Positions 10,617-20,552 are shown, numbered from the stretch's first letter. The stretch is DNA of 64,000 bases from Stenotrophomonas sp. SAM-B (GCF_013387485.1 NZ_JABBXB010000004.1:248001-312000), one strand, 5' to 3'. Notes: generated by a model not told the origin, from the sequence alone. Made by a program: numbers and translations.

Positions 10617-11876
10617 ATGGTCATCAAACCGCGTGTGCGCGGCTTCATCTGCGTCACCACCCATCCCGTCGGCTGCGATGCGGCCGTCAAGCAGCAGATC
10701 GATTACATCCAGTCCAAGCCGAAGATCGCCAACGGCCCGAAGAAGGTGCTGGTGCTTGGCGCCTCCACCGGCTACGGCCTCGCCGCACGCATCACCGCCG
10801 CCTTCGGCAGCGATGCCGCCACGCTGGGGGTGTTCTTCGAGCGCCCGGGCACCGAGACCAAGCCGGGCACGGCGGGCTGGTACAACACCGCCGCGTTCCA
10901 CAAGTACGCCGAGCAGGCCGGCCTGTATGCCAAGAGCGTCAATGGCGATGCCTTCTCCGACGAGGTCAAGGCCAAGGTCATCGAGCTGATCAAGCAGGAT
11001 CTCGGCCAGGTCGACCAGGTGGTGTACAGCCTGGCCGCGCCGCGCCGCAAGCATCCCAAGACCGGCGAAGTGATCAGCTCCACGCTCAAGCCGATCGGTG
11101 CGCCGATCACGCTGCGTGGCCTGGACACCGACAAGGAAGTCATCACCGAGACCACGATCGAGCCGGCGACGCCGGAAGAGATCGCCGGCACCGTCGCCGT
11201 CATGGGCGGCGAAGACTGGCAGATGTGGATCGATGCGCTGCTGGAGGCCGGTGTGCTGGCCGAAGGCGCGACCACCACGGCGTTCACCTACGTCGGTGAG
11301 GAAATCACCCAGGCGATCTACTGGAACGGCTCCATCGGCGCGGCCAAGAAGGATCTGGACGAGAAGGTCGTCGGCCTGCGCCAGAAGCTGGCCCCGATCG
11401 GTGGCGATGCGCGCGTGTCCGTGCTCAAGGCGGTGGTCACCCAGGCCAGCTCGGCGATCCCGACCATGCCGCTGTACCTGTCGCTGCTGTTCAAGGTGAT
11501 GAAGGCCAAGGGCACGCACGAAGGCTGCATCGAGCAGCTCGATACGCTGTACGACATCCTCTACGGCGGCAAGGACGCGGGCACTGCTACCGAGCGCCTG
11601 CGCCATGACCTGGTCACCGACGGCGGCCGCAAGGTCGCGCTGATCGATGACGCCGGCCGCCTGCGCGCGGACTACAAGGAAATGGCGCCGGAAGTGCAGG
11701 GTGAGGTGGTCGCGCTGTGGCCGCAGGTCACCAACGAAAACCTGTACGAGATCAGCGATCTGGCCGGCTACAAGGCCGACTTCCTGCGCCTGTTCGGGTT
11801 CGGCGTGGAGGGCGTGGATTACGACGCCGACGTCGCGACCGATGTGAAGATTCCGAACCTGGTCGAGATGGCCTGA
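10617..11876 (+). CDS. fabV: Trans-2-enoyl-ACP/CoA reductase FabV (NADH)
   Basis: Reduces the enoyl intermediate in the last step of each fatty-acid elongation cycle; FabV-type enzymes are known for insensitivity to triclosan. The 419-residue product starts [10 protein letters not shown] and shows the NADH loop [13 protein letters not shown] and the active-site Tyr-x8-Lys in [10 protein letters not shown] (the FabV spacing, not the FabI one). WYNTAAF and VYSLAAPRR also match the family. The ATG at 10617 was chosen over an in-frame extension to 10440 that would overlap the secF terminator. No other enoyl reductase gene is in the window. Confidence 0.95.
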   Translation: MVIKPRVRGFICVTTHPVGCDAAVKQQIDYIQSKPKIANGPKKVLVLGASTGYGLAARITAAFGSDAATLGVFFERPGTETKPGTAGWYNTAAFHKYAEQAGLYAKSVNGDAFSDEVKAKVIELIKQDLGQVDQVVYSLAAPRRKHPKTGEVISSTLKPIGAPITLRGLDTDKEVITETTIEPATPEEIAGTVAVMGGEDWQMWIDALLEAGVLAEGATTTAFTYVGEEITQAIYWNGSIGAAKKDLDEKVVGLRQKLAPIGGDARVSVLKAVVTQASSAIPTMPLYLSLLFKVMKAKGTHEGCIEQLDTLYDILYGGKDAGTATERLRHDLVTDGGRKVALIDDAGRLRADYKEMAPEVQGEVVALWPQVTNENLYEISDLAGYKADFLRLFGFGVEGVDYDADVATDVKIPNLVEMA

Positions 11877-11888
11877 TCGGAAGGATCG

Positions 11889-11988
11889 ATGCCGACCCAC
11901 GGTCGGCATCTACCGGCGGGGGTCACGGCGTATCGTCGCGCCGCCCCGCACCGCATGACCGGTAGGTCACGACCCTTGGTCGTGACGC
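11889..11988. repeat. Two SMAG (GTAG) repeats between fabV and the FimX-like gene
   Basis: The first copy, in reverse orientation at 11889-11913, is GTAGATGCCGACC/GTGGGTCGGCAT read on the minus strand. The second, forward at 11962-11988, is GTAG then TCACGACCCTTGGTCGTGA, a different stem sequence of the same shape. They fill the gap between two convergent genes. Confidence 0.75.
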
Positions 11989-11994
11989 TTCCCC

Positions 11995-14064
11995 TCAACT
12001 GAAATCGAAATTCATCGCCGGGCCGGCGGGGCCGACGAACTCGCCCTGCACGTAATCCACGCCGGCACTGAACAGCAGGCTCATCGAGTTGGCATCGGCG
12101 ACGAACTCGGCGATGGTCTGGATGTTGGCCGCCTGCGCACGCGCGGTGATCTCGCTGATCTTCTCGCTGTGTTCGCGGGTGCTGGCGAAATCGCAGGTGA
12201 AATCGCGGTCCAGCTTGAGGAACTGCGGCTGGAAATGCGCCAGCAGCTGGAACGAATCCAGCCCCGAACCGAACTGCTCCAGGCCGATCCGGCAGCCCAG
12301 CGGCGCGACCGCTGACAGGAACTGCTGCGCGTTGCGCAGATGGGTGAACACCTTGGCCTCCGGCGCGTGCAGCCACAGCTGTTCGCCCGGCACCCCCTGG
12401 GCCTGTAGCTCGCGACGCAGGGTGGCGATCATCTGCGGATCGTTGAACGATTCCGGGGTGATCTTGACCATCATGTGGGTGATATGGCCCTCGCGCCTGC
12501 GCGCGGCGAGCATGCCGATCGCGTGCGTAACCACCCAGCGGTTGATGTCGGCCAGCAGGCCGTGATCCTCGGCGATGCCCAGGAACGCGGTCGGGCTGAG
12601 CAGCTCGCCGTTGTGCTCCAGGCGCAGGTACGCCTCGTACAGCTCCAGCGCCTCGCCCTGCAGGTTGAGCACGGGCTGGTAATGCAGCTGGAAGCCATCG
12701 CCATCCAGCGCCTGGCGGATGCGTGCCACCCAGTGCTGGATGCGCTCTTCCTCCACGCGGTCCACTGCGGCCGGGTCGAATACCCGCGTGGTGTTGCCCA
12801 GCTCCAGTGCGGCCTGCGTGCACTCCGTGGCGCGGGCCAGCACCTGGCCGATGCTCGCGATCTTCTCGCCGACCTGCACGCCGCCCACGCTGACCGTGAC
12901 CGTGGCCGAGCGCTCGCCGATGCTGAACACCTGCCCGGCGAAGGCGTCACGGATCTGGTCGGCCAACGCGACAGTCTGCGCATACGCGCCCTCGGTCAGC
13001 ACCGCGAAGCTGTGTTCGCCGAAGCGGGCCACTTGGGCGGTGTCGCCAACCGATTGGGCCAGCACGCGGGCGAGGGCGCCGATCAGCGCATCGGCCGAGT
13101 CCAGGCCGATCTCCGGCAGCAGGCGCGCGTAATGGTCCGGCTCGATCAGCAGCAGGCCGAAACGGCCTTCGCTGCGGCCGGCCTGGGCGACCGCGTTCTC
13201 GACGTGCAGCATGAAGGTCGGGCGGTTGAGCAGGCCGGTGACCTGGTCGCGCTGGCGAAGGTCTTCGACCTCGCGCGCCAGCTCCGGGTCGAATTCCATG
13301 CGCCGGCGGAACACCACCTGCAGGCAGGATTCACCCTCGTAGCTGGCCTGGGTGAACTCCATCGTCGCCGGGAACACCGCGCCGTCCTGGTTGCGCGCAT
13401 CCACCTGGTATTGCGGGGGCGGGGCATCGCCTTTGCTCATCGACTTGAGCAGCTGCTTGAAGCCGTCCACGTGCTGCGGGGCGACCATGTCCAGCAGCGA
13501 GATGCCTTCCACGTCGTCGAAGGTCTCGTAGCCGAACATCTCCAGGTAGGCCTCGTTGGCCCGGATGTGCATGCCTTCATGGACGTAGGCGATGGGGTCG
13601 CGCGAGGAGGAGATCAGTGCGTCGCAGCGGCGCTCGGTCTCGCGCATCTGCGCCTCGATCCGGCGCAGCCCGCGTCGCGCATGCAGATCGGTCCATTCCG
13701 TGCGGACCACCGCCAGCAGGTGCTCGGGGCGGTGGCGCAGGGCAATGGCGCGGATGCCGTTGGCGCCGGCTTCGACCCACTCGTTCTCGTTGATCGATTC
13801 GGCCAGCAGGATCATCGGTATGTCCTTGCCACTGGCGGCGATCTGCTGGGTCACCTGCAGCAGCGGGATGCTCTGCGCGGCGGTGACCAGCACCAGGTCG
13901 ATCGGCTGGGTGCCCAGCACCTGGGCCAGTTCCTCGCTGTGCTGCGGGCGCGTCGGGCGCACCGCGATGCCGCTGTTGCGCAGCGTGCTGACGATGGTCT
14001 CGGCGTTCTCGCCGCTGTCGTCCACGATCAGCAGGCGGACCGTCATGTCATTCGCGTTCTGCAT
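11995..14064 (-). CDS. fimX: FimX-like REC-PAS-GGDEF-EAL protein, both catalytic sites degenerate
   Basis: 689 residues, as far as I recall the length of Xanthomonas FimX. Order: receiver-like domain (about 8-125) lacking the usual phospho-acceptor context (DLVLVTAA), PAS (about 140-255), GGDEF (about 270-430), EAL (about 440-689). The GGDEF signature is RFGEHS and cannot make c-di-GMP. In the EAL domain, EAL(L/V)R is EAYLR and DDFGTG is LEQFGSG, so hydrolysis is not expected. This combination, plus the length and the C-terminus ending VGPAGPAMNFDFS, fits FimX, a c-di-GMP-binding effector that acts with PilZ and PilB to promote type IV pilus assembly. No pil genes are near. It is monocistronic, convergent with fabV. 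Confidence 0.85.
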   Translation of the reverse strand: MQNANDMTVRLLIVDDSGENAETIVSTLRNSGIAVRPTRPQHSEELAQVLGTQPIDLVLVTAAQSIPLLQVTQQIAASGKDIPMILLAESINENEWVEAGANGIRAIALRHRPEHLLAVVRTEWTDLHARRGLRRIEAQMRETERRCDALISSSRDPIAYVHEGMHIRANEAYLEMFGYETFDDVEGISLLDMVAPQHVDGFKQLLKSMSKGDAPPPQYQVDARNQDGAVFPATMEFTQASYEGESCLQVVFRRRMEFDPELAREVEDLRQRDQVTGLLNRPTFMLHVENAVAQAGRSEGRFGLLLIEPDHYARLLPEIGLDSADALIGALARVLAQSVGDTAQVARFGEHSFAVLTEGAYAQTVALADQIRDAFAGQVFSIGERSATVTVSVGGVQVGEKIASIGQVLARATECTQAALELGNTTRVFDPAAVDRVEEERIQHWVARIRQALDGDGFQLHYQPVLNLQGEALELYEAYLRLEHNGELLSPTAFLGIAEDHGLLADINRWVVTHAIGMLAARRREGHITHMMVKITPESFNDPQMIATLRRELQAQGVPGEQLWLHAPEAKVFTHLRNAQQFLSAVAPLGCRIGLEQFGSGLDSFQLLAHFQPQFLKLDRDFTCDFASTREHSEKISEITARAQAANIQTIAEFVADANSMSLLFSAGVDYVQGEFVGPAGPAMNFDFS

Positions 14065-14138
14065 TCACTACTCCCCGGACTGCAAACTTGATACACGATG
14101 CGTGTGACTACGTCCATGCGGCAAACGGCAGCCGATCA

Positions 14139-14154
14139 CGGAACGTTCGTTCCG
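14139..14154. other. Short perfect inverted repeat between two minus-strand genes
   Basis: CGGAACG and CGTTCCG face each other around TT, just downstream of the YhiN-like flavoprotein stop. No T-run follows on either strand, so it is at most a weak terminator or an RNA-end hairpin. Confidence 0.35.
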
Positions 14155-14156
14155 GC

Positions 14157-15341
14157 TCAGGCCACGCTGCCCGCGGCATGGCCACAGGCCCAGGCCCACT
14201 GGAAGTTGTAGCCCCCCAGCCAGCCGGTCACGTCCAGCACTTCCCCGATAAAGTGCAGGCCGGGAACCAATTGGGATTCAAATGTACTGGAGGACACCTT
14301 GCGGGTGTCGACCCCGCCCAGCGTCACCTCGGCGGTACGGTATCCCTCGGTGCCACTGGCCACCAGCGGGAAATTCTGCAGCAGATCGGCCGCCTGGCGC
14401 AGCTGCGGTTCGTCGATCTGGCGCACCAGCCGGTCCGGCAGCCAGTGCTCGCACAGGCGCAGCGCCAGCCGGCGCGGCAGCACCTCGGACAGCACCGTGC
14501 GCAGCTCGGCGGCACCGCGCTCGGCCTTCATCCGGCGCAGCCAGTCCAGCGCGTCCTGGCCGGGCAGCAGGTCCAGCCGCAGCTCGTCGCCGGGCTGCCA
14601 GTACGAGGAAATCTGCAGGATCGCCGGGCCGCTGATGCCGCGGTGGGTGATCAGCATGGAATTGCGGAACTCGACGTCGTTGCAGCGCGCCGCGATCGGC
14701 AGCGCCACCCCGCTGAGGTCATTGAAGCGCTCCTGGTGCTTGCCGCTCAGGGTCAGCGGCACCAGCCCGGCGCGGGTCGGCAGGACCTCATGGCCGAACT
14801 GGCGGGCCAGCTCATAGCCGAAGCCGGTCGCACCCATGCTCGGGATCGACAGGCCGCCCGTGGCCACCACCAGCGAGGCGGCATGGAAATGCCCCTGCGC
14901 GGTGTGCACGTGGAAGCCGTCCGCGCTGCGCTCCACCTTCTGCACCCCGCAGTCGGTACGGATCTGCACGCCTGCGGCCTGGCATTCGTCCACCAGCATC
15001 TTCACGATCTGCTTGGAGGAGATGTCGCAGAACAACTGGCCCAGCTCTTTTTCGTGATACGCGATGCCGTGCCGCTCCACCATCTCGATGAAATGCCAGG
15101 GCGTATAGCGGGCCAGCGCGGATTTGCAGAAGTGCGGGTTGGCCGACAGGAAGTTGGCCGCCGTGGTGCCGGTATTGGTGAAGTTGCAGCGCCCGCCGCC
15201 GGACATCAGGATCTTCTTGCCGACCTTGTTGGCGTGGTCGATCACCTGCACGATGCGTCCGCGCCGGCCCGCCGTGAGCGCGCACATCAGCCCGGCCGCA
15301 CCGGCCCCGATGACCAGCACGTCGCAGCGGATCACACTCAC
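14157..15341 (-). CDS. NAD(P)/FAD-dependent oxidoreductase, YhiN/HI0933 family
   Basis: 394-residue flavoprotein. The dinucleotide site is at the N-terminus (DVLVIGAGAAGLMCAL), followed by the family mark KILMSGGGRCNFTN and, near the C-terminus, GEVLDVTGWLGGYNFQWAWA. No reaction has been firmly assigned to this family. The frame is open well upstream, but the GTG at 15341 overlaps the stop of yaeQ (GTGA) and gives the normal N-terminus, so the two genes look translationally coupled; a second GTG at 15335 is the alternative. Confidence 0.88.
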   Translation of the reverse strand: MSVIRCDVLVIGAGAAGLMCALTAGRRGRIVQVIDHANKVGKKILMSGGGRCNFTNTGTTAANFLSANPHFCKSALARYTPWHFIEMVERHGIAYHEKELGQLFCDISSKQIVKMLVDECQAAGVQIRTDCGVQKVERSADGFHVHTAQGHFHAASLVVATGGLSIPSMGATGFGYELARQFGHEVLPTRAGLVPLTLSGKHQERFNDLSGVALPIAARCNDVEFRNSMLITHRGISGPAILQISSYWQPGDELRLDLLPGQDALDWLRRMKAERGAAELRTVLSEVLPRRLALRLCEHWLPDRLVRQIDEPQLRQAADLLQNFPLVASGTEGYRTAEVTLGGVDTRKVSSSTFESQLVPGLHFIGEVLDVTGWLGGYNFQWAWACGHAAGSVA

Positions 15342-15889
15342 GCCTGCGGCTTCTGCTTGCGCCAGGTCGGGATGACGCTGAGCTGCGCCTTGTCGGACGT
15401 CAACTGCACTTCGCCGTCCTGGATCTGCACGTCCCACTGCATCGTGCGTTCGATCTGCGCGCCCCATTCGGTGACGAACTCGCCCGGCAGGTCCATCACT
15501 TCCAGCGTGGACAGCTTCTTCAGCGCGGAGGCGTTGCGGTCCCACCAGATATCGGCGGCGCGGCCACCATAGGTGACCAGCTGCACCGCCCGCGCGCGGC
15601 CGGCGGCCTTGCGCAGGCGCGACTCGTCGGGCTGGCCCAGTTCGATCCACAGTTCGACGTCGCCGGTGTAATCGCGGCGCCACAGGTCCGGCTCGTCGTC
15701 CACGCTCAGGCCGCGGCCGAACTCCAGCCGGTCATCGGCGTTCAGCGCGAAGGTGAGCAGGCGCACCATCAGGCGGTCATCGGTCTCGGACGGGTGCTGG
15801 GCCAGCGTCAGCGTGTGGCTGGCGTAATAGCCGCGGTCCATGTCGCTGATCTGCAGTTCGGCCTTGCGGATGGTGGCGGTGAGGGCCAT
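15338..15889 (-). CDS. yaeQ: YaeQ family protein
   Basis: 183 residues and collinear with E. coli YaeQ, a PD-(D/E)XK-like fold protein of uncertain role. Shared landmarks: MAL(T/K)ATI at the start, TLAQHPSETDDRLMVR, DDEPDLW, DVELWIELGQPDE, WWDRN and the C-terminal IQDGEVQL-SDKAQL. It starts 42 bases from the divergent pseudouridine synthase gene and overlaps the YhiN-like gene by four bases. Confidence 0.93.
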   Translation of the reverse strand: MALTATIRKAELQISDMDRGYYASHTLTLAQHPSETDDRLMVRLLTFALNADDRLEFGRGLSVDDEPDLWRRDYTGDVELWIELGQPDESRLRKAAGRARAVQLVTYGGRAADIWWDRNASALKKLSTLEVMDLPGEFVTEWGAQIERTMQWDVQIQDGEVQLTSDKAQLSVIPTWRKQKPQA

Positions 15890-15930
15890 GGGGATACCTG
15901 AAACAAAGAGCGCCATGATAATGGTTCGCC

Positions 15931-16815
15931 ATGAGTCCGTCCGATCCGATCCTCGCTGCCCCCGCGCCCAGCCGCCTGCAGTTGCCGCCTGGCGACTGGC
16001 CCAGCCTGCTGGACGGGCTGTGCGCGCGCTTCCCACGCATCGACCGTGCGCAGTGGGTGGACCGCTTCGCCCGCGGGCGGGTGCAGGATGTGCAGGGCAG
16101 GGCGCTGCGGCCGGATGATGCCTGGCAGGTCGGGCTGGAGATCGTGTATTTCCGTGAGGTGGCCGATGAGCCGGTGATTCCGTTCGTGGAGGCCATCGTC
16201 CATCAGGACGCGCACCTGCTGGTGGCCGACAAGCCGCACTTCCTGCCGGTCACCCCGGCCGGGGGCTACGTGCGCGAGACGCTGCTGGCCCGGCTGGTGG
16301 CGCGCACCGGCAACATCGACCTGGTGCCGCTGCACCGCCTGGACCGGCTGACCGCCGGGCTGGTGCTGTTCTCGACCCGGCCGGACAGTCGTGATGCCTA
16401 CCAGCGGCTGTTCCGCGAGCGCCGGATCGACAAGGTGTACGAAGCGCTGGCGCCGGGACTGCCCGAATTTTCGTTCCCGCTGGAGCGGCATACCCGGTTG
16501 GTCCCCGGCGAGCCGTTCTTCCGCATGGCCGAGGTGCCCGGTGAGCCCAATGCGCGGACCCGTATCGAGGTGATCGACGGCACCGGACCGGTCTGGCGCT
16601 ACCGGCTGCACCCGGTCACCGGCCGCAAGCACCAGCTGCGCGTGCACCTGGCAGGACTGGGCGCGCCGATCCTGGGCGACGATCTGTACCCGGAGCTGCT
16701 CGCGGATGCTCCGGCGGGGGTGCCGCTGCAGCTGCTGGCCAAGGAACTGGCGTTCGATGATCCGCTGACCGGGGAGCGGCGCACGTTCACCAGCGGCCTG
16801 TCGCTTCACCTGTAG
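15931..16815 (+). CDS. RluA-family pseudouridine synthase
   Basis: 294-residue cytoplasmic RNA-modifying enzyme that isomerises uridine to pseudouridine. The catalytic Asp lies in HRLDRLTAGLVLFS (about residue 135); other family segments are VADKPHFLPVTP, KVYEAL and HPVTGRKHQLRVHLAGLG. A degenerate S4-like region occupies the N-terminal 80 residues. The exact target (rRNA or tRNA) cannot be read from sequence. A GATAAT lies nine bases before the ATG, so a very short leader is possible. Confidence 0.9.
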   Translation: MSPSDPILAAPAPSRLQLPPGDWPSLLDGLCARFPRIDRAQWVDRFARGRVQDVQGRALRPDDAWQVGLEIVYFREVADEPVIPFVEAIVHQDAHLLVADKPHFLPVTPAGGYVRETLLARLVARTGNIDLVPLHRLDRLTAGLVLFSTRPDSRDAYQRLFRERRIDKVYEALAPGLPEFSFPLERHTRLVPGEPFFRMAEVPGEPNARTRIEVIDGTGPVWRYRLHPVTGRKHQLRVHLAGLGAPILGDDLYPELLADAPAGVPLQLLAKELAFDDPLTGERRTFTSGLSLHL

Positions 16816-16902
16816 GGCCGGCCGCTGGCCGGCTGCCGGGGTCCATGGTCGGTCCTGTGGTCACCGGGTGCTACGGAGGAGCCGGCCAGCGGCCGGCACT
16901 AC
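16812..16902. repeat. Pair of SMAG (GTAG) repeats in inverted orientation
   Basis: Forward copy 16812-16837 (GTAG then GGCCGGCCGCTGGCCGGCT) and reverse copy 16881-16902 ending in GGCACTAC. The first overlaps the last codons of the pseudouridine synthase gene. The pair could fold into one larger cruciform or RNA structure. Confidence 0.85.
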
Positions 16903-16920
16903 CAGGACCGGGCCTCAGCT

Positions 16921-16964
16921 ACGCCGGACCCCATCCACGCCGGACCCCATCCACGCCGGACCCT
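16921..16964. repeat. Short tandem repeat, 16-base unit x 2.75
   Basis: ACGCCGGACCCCATCC occurs at 16921-16936 and 16937-16952 and again without its last bases at 16953-16964. It lies in the 190-base gap between the pseudouridine synthase and the UPF0178 gene, next to the SMAG pair. Coding potential is absent. Confidence 0.9.
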
Positions 16965-17007
16965 CAGCCTGCCAACCGTTCATCAGGGCGATAACGGTTC
17001 ATCAGCC

Positions 17008-17475
17008 TTAACGCTTGGCCAGCCAGCGGTCCAGCTGCGCGGCGAAAGCCTGTTTGTCGCGCGCGTGCAGGGGCGCCGGCCCGCCGGTCTGGATGCCCGA
17101 GCCGCGCAGTTCCTCCATGAAATTGCGCATCGACAGCCGCTCGGCCATGTTGTCGGGGGTGTACAGCTCGCCGCGCGGGTTCAGCGCGACCGCGTGCTTG
17201 TCCAGCACCAGTGCCGCCAGCGGGATGTCCTGCGTGACGACCAGATCGCCGGGCTGGATCCGTTCCACGATCACGCTGTCGGCCACGTCCAGGCCCGGCG
17301 GCACCTGGATCGAGCGGATGAAACGGGACGGCGGCGTCCGCAGCCAGTGGTTCGCGACCAGGGTCATCTCGATCCCGGCGCGTTCGGCCGCGCGGAACAG
17401 AATCTCCTTGATCACCGCCGGACAGGCGTCGGCGTCCACCCAGATGTGAACTTTAGGGGGAGGGGCACCGGTCAT
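17008..17475 (-). CDS. UPF0178 (YaiI/YqxD, DUF188) family protein
   Basis: 155 residues. The family N-terminus is clear ([17 protein letters not shown]), as are VTQDIPLA and [12 protein letters not shown]. It is related to the PIN-like nuclease fold by its acidic residues, but no activity is established for the family. It is monocistronic and divergent from the cold-shock gene; the 300 bases between them hold both promoters. Confidence 0.92.
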   Translation of the reverse strand: MTGAPPPKVHIWVDADACPAVIKEILFRAAERAGIEMTLVANHWLRTPPSRFIRSIQVPPGLDVADSVIVERIQPGDLVVTQDIPLAALVLDKHAVALNPRGELYTPDNMAERLSMRNFMEELRGSGIQTGGPAPLHARDKQAFAAQLDRWLAKR

Positions 17476-17775
17476 TTGGCTGATCTTAAGGTAGGAAAAA
17501 TCTGAATAGGGGGTGGGATTTCGTGTAAGATCGCCCGACCCCTTGTCCTGTCAGGCGAGAAGGGGGGATGGCTGAATAAACCAGCTATCGCTTTTTCGGT
17601 AAAACACGAGTATCGTCATCCACACTGTGTTTGCTAGGGTCACCGTGAATCGTGGCCTGGTGCAGTTGATCTCACGATCTGCTCATCGATCCGCTTTACC
17701 AACGCCTGCAACTCAGTCTCGGCTCCGATACGCGGCGGCCGCGATTATTTCAACTATTGTTTCAGGAGTTAGTAC
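17476..17775. other. 300-base gap: divergent promoter region and long leader of the cold-shock gene
   Basis: No credible ORF, tRNA or SMAG repeat. Base composition is lower in GC than the surroundings. Cold-shock genes of the CspA type usually have long structured 5' leaders, and this stretch would fit one, but I cannot place the promoter. A clear ribosome site (CAGGAG, about 17763-17768) precedes the ATG at 17776. Confidence 0.5.
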
Positions 17776-17985
17776 ATGTCTGATCGTCAGCAGGGCACCG
17801 TGAAGTGGTTCAACGACGCCAAGGGCTTCGGCTTCATCACCCCGGAAAGCGGCCCGGACCTCTTCGTGCATTTCCGCGCGATCCAGGGCACCGGCTTCAA
17901 GTCGCTGCAGGAAGGCCAGAAGGTGACGTTCGTCGCCGTCCAGGGCCAGAAGGGTATGCAGGCTGACCAGGTGCAGGCGGTCTAA
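17776..17985 (+). CDS. CspA-family cold-shock protein
   Basis: 69-residue single cold-shock domain. RNA-binding motifs KGFGFI (RNP1) and LFVHF (RNP2) are intact and the protein starts with the typical [15 protein letters not shown] segment. It binds single-stranded RNA or DNA as an RNA chaperone. Which paralogue it is (and whether it is cold- or growth-induced) cannot be told from the protein. It is followed at once by a strong terminator, so it is monocistronic. Confidence 0.96.
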   Translation: MSDRQQGTVKWFNDAKGFGFITPESGPDLFVHFRAIQGTGFKSLQEGQKVTFVAVQGQKGMQADQVQAV

Positions 17986-18016
17986 TCGACCCCCCGCCAC
18001 CGTAAGGTCGCCTAAA

Positions 18017-18047
18017 ACGCCGGAAGCGAAAGCTTCCGGCGTTTTTT
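18017..18047 (+). terminator. Intrinsic terminator after the cold-shock gene
   Basis: Perfect 11-base stem ACGCCGGAAGC / GCTTCCGGCGT with a GAAA tetraloop, followed by six T. It is among the strongest terminators in the window. Confidence 0.95.
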
Positions 18048-18146
18048 ATTGGGCGGCATTCGGCCCTGGTCGACGCAGACTGTGTTGACGACGTCATCCT
18101 CCCGGCCGCCCGGTTACGATGCCGCTTTGACCCTGCGGAACCGTCG

Positions 18147-18839
18147 ATGATCAAGGTGCACCATCTGGACCACTCGCGCTCGCTGCGCGTGCTGTGGATG
18201 CTCGAAGAGCTGGGCCTGCCGTACCAGGTCGTCAACTATCAGCGCGACCCGAAGACCTGGCTGGCGCCGCAGGCGTTGCGCGATGTGCACCCGCTGGGCA
18301 AGTCCCCGGTACTGCAGGACGACGCGCTGGTCCTCGCCGAATCCGGCGCGATCCTGGAATACCTGGCCGATCGCTACGACAGTGGCCGCCAGTTCTCGCC
18401 CGAGCCGATGCCGGCGCAGGCGCCCGAGCGCGTGCGCTACCGCTACTGGATGCACTACGCCGAAGGCTCGGCGATGCCACCGCTGGTGATGACGCTGGTG
18501 TTCGCGCGGCTGCGCAAGGCGCCGATGCCGTTCTTCGCCAAGCCGATCGCGCGCTCGATCGCCGACAAGGTGATGAAGGGCTTCGTCGGTCCGCAGGTGA
18601 AGCTGCACATGGACTGGATGGAGCGCGAGCTTGCCCAGTCGCCGTGGTTCGCGGGTGAGCGCTTCACTGCCGCCGATATCCAGATGAGCTTCCCGATCCA
18701 GGCCGCCGCCGCGCGCGGTGGCGACATGGCCGCCTACCCACGGCTGCAGGCGTACCTGGCGCGGATCGAGCAGCGCCCGGCGTACCAGCGTGCGGTGGAA
18801 CGCGGTGGTCCGTTGAACCTCGGCGGCGGTTCGCGCTGA
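18147..18839 (+). CDS. Glutathione S-transferase family protein
   Basis: 230 residues with a thioredoxin-like N-terminal domain ([20 protein letters not shown], then GKSPVLQDD and the glutathione-contact [13 protein letters not shown]) and an all-helical C-terminal domain with [17 protein letters not shown]. The Ser in HSRSLRV is the likely catalytic position. Substrate unknown. A TACGAT 27 bases before the ATG may be a -10 element. It sits 37 bases before selO and may be cotranscribed with it. Confidence 0.93.
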   Translation: MIKVHHLDHSRSLRVLWMLEELGLPYQVVNYQRDPKTWLAPQALRDVHPLGKSPVLQDDALVLAESGAILEYLADRYDSGRQFSPEPMPAQAPERVRYRYWMHYAEGSAMPPLVMTLVFARLRKAPMPFFAKPIARSIADKVMKGFVGPQVKLHMDWMERELAQSPWFAGERFTAADIQMSFPIQAAAARGGDMAAYPRLQAYLARIEQRPAYQRAVERGGPLNLGGGSR

Positions 18840-18876
18840 GCTTGCGGGGCAGCCTGGCTGCCCCCATTTCATACCG

Positions 18877-20442
18877 ATGAGCACCCAGCCCCTGCGTTTC
18901 GACAATCGCTTCATCCGGGACCTGCCCGGCGACCCGGAAACCGGCCCGCGCGTGCGTGAGGTGCGCGAGGCCGCGTGGTCGTCGGTGATGCCCACCCCGG
19001 TCGCGGCACCCCGGCTGCTGGCGTACTCGCCGGAGGTGGCCGCACTGCTCGGCATGGGCGAGGACCTGATCGAGAGCGCCGATTTCGCGCGGGTGTTCGG
19101 CGGCAATGCGCTGTACGCCGGCATGGCACCGTGGGCGGCCAACTATGGTGGCCATCAGTTCGGGCATTGGGCGGGGCAGCTCGGCGATGGCCGCGCGATC
19201 TCGCTGGGCGAACTGCTCACGCCGGACGGTGCGCACTGGGAGCTGCAGTTGAAGGGCGCGGGGCGCACTCCGTACTCGCGCGGTGCCGACGGACGCGCGG
19301 TGCTGCGTTCGTCGATCCGCGAGTTCCTGTGCAGCGAGGCGATGCATCATCTCGGCGTGCCGACCACGCGCGCGTTGAGCCTGGTCGGGACCGGTGATGC
19401 CGTCGTGCGCGACATGTTCTATGACGGCCACCCCGAGGCCGAACCCGGCGCGATCGTCTGCCGCGTCGCGCCGTCCTTCATCCGCTTCGGCACCTTCGAG
19501 CTGCCGGCCTCGCGCGGCGACACGGCGCTGCTGCGGCAACTCGCCGATGTCTGCATCGCGCGGGATTTTCCTGCGCTCGCCGAGCTGGGCGACGCGCGCC
19601 ATGCACGCTGGTTCGCCGAGATCTGCGAACGCACCGCGGTGCTGGTCGCGCACTGGATGCGGGTCGGCTTCGTGCACGGGGTGATGAACACCGACAATCT
19701 GTCCATTCTCGGTCTCACCATCGATTACGGCCCGTACGGCTGGATCGAGGATTACGATCCGGAGTGGACGCCCAACACCACCGACGCGCAGGGGCGACGC
19801 TATCGTTTCGGCACGCAGCCGCAGGTGGCGTACTGGAATCTCACCCGGCTGGCACAGGCACTGGCGCCGCTGTTCGAAGATGTCACGCCGCTGCACGACG
19901 GGCTGGCGCGCTTCCAGCAGGTGCACGCCCAATGCGAGCGCGCCGATATCGCCGCCAAGCTGGGCCTGGACGTTTGTCGCGACGAGGATGTGGCGTTGAT
20001 GGCGGCCTGGCTGGAGATCCTGCACGAGGGCGAGATGGACATGGCCCTTGCTTTCCGCGGCCTGATGGCGCTCGATGCCGCGTCACCTTCCGTGGCGGTG
20101 CTGGAGGAGGCCTTCTACAGCCCGGCACGCCGCGAGGCGGTGCTGCCGTCACTGCAGGCTTGGCTGCAGCAGTATGCGGCGCGCCTGCGTGCCGATGGCT
20201 TGAGTGTGCAGGCGCGGCAGCAGCAGATGGGCCGTGCCAATCCGGTCTACGTGCTGCGCAACTGGCTGGCCCAGGAGGCGATCGAACGGGCGGAGCAGGG
20301 TGACCTCAGTGGCGTGCATGCGTTGCTGGAGGTGCTGCGCCACCCCTATGACGTGCAGCCCGGGCGCGAGCATTTCGCGGGCAAGCGGCCCGAGTGGGCG
20401 CGTGAGAAGGCCGGCTGCTCGATGCTGTCCTGCAGCTCGTAA
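18877..20442 (+). CDS. selO: Protein adenylyltransferase SelO (YdiU/UPF0061)
   Basis: 521 residues. This pseudokinase-fold enzyme transfers AMP to hydroxyl groups of proteins and is linked to redox stress. Family marks are [19 protein letters not shown] near residue 90, [40 protein letters not shown] and [11 protein letters not shown]. The C-terminus ends CSMLSCSS; that last Cys corresponds to the selenocysteine of animal SelO. Confidence 0.96.
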   Translation: MSTQPLRFDNRFIRDLPGDPETGPRVREVREAAWSSVMPTPVAAPRLLAYSPEVAALLGMGEDLIESADFARVFGGNALYAGMAPWAANYGGHQFGHWAGQLGDGRAISLGELLTPDGAHWELQLKGAGRTPYSRGADGRAVLRSSIREFLCSEAMHHLGVPTTRALSLVGTGDAVVRDMFYDGHPEAEPGAIVCRVAPSFIRFGTFELPASRGDTALLRQLADVCIARDFPALAELGDARHARWFAEICERTAVLVAHWMRVGFVHGVMNTDNLSILGLTIDYGPYGWIEDYDPEWTPNTTDAQGRRYRFGTQPQVAYWNLTRLAQALAPLFEDVTPLHDGLARFQQVHAQCERADIAAKLGLDVCRDEDVALMAAWLEILHEGEMDMALAFRGLMALDAASPSVAVLEEAFYSPARREAVLPSLQAWLQQYAARLRADGLSVQARQQQMGRANPVYVLRNWLAQEAIERAEQGDLSGVHALLEVLRHPYDVQPGREHFAGKRPEWAREKAGCSMLSCSS

Positions 20443-20449
20443 GGACCCC

Positions 20450-20478
20450 CGGGCGGCGCAATGGATGCCGCCCGCTAC
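20450..20478 (-). repeat. GTAG-headed hairpin behind selO (SMAG-like)
   Basis: On the minus strand GTAG is followed by CGGGCGGC, a nine-base loop and GCCGCCCG. It has the head and stem layout of the SMAG repeats but a different stem sequence, and could act as a 3'-end structure for selO because it lies just behind the stop. Confidence 0.55.
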
Positions 20479-20552
20479 GTCTGATTCCCCTCGCTGATCG
20501 CGCTGTCGCAGCCTCGCTGCAGCAAGGCCGTGGCCGTCGTCGCGGCCGCTTC

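Noticed and set aside
16921-16964. CRISPR-like repeats
   Set aside because: The 16-base units are directly abutting with no spacers, and no cas genes are near.
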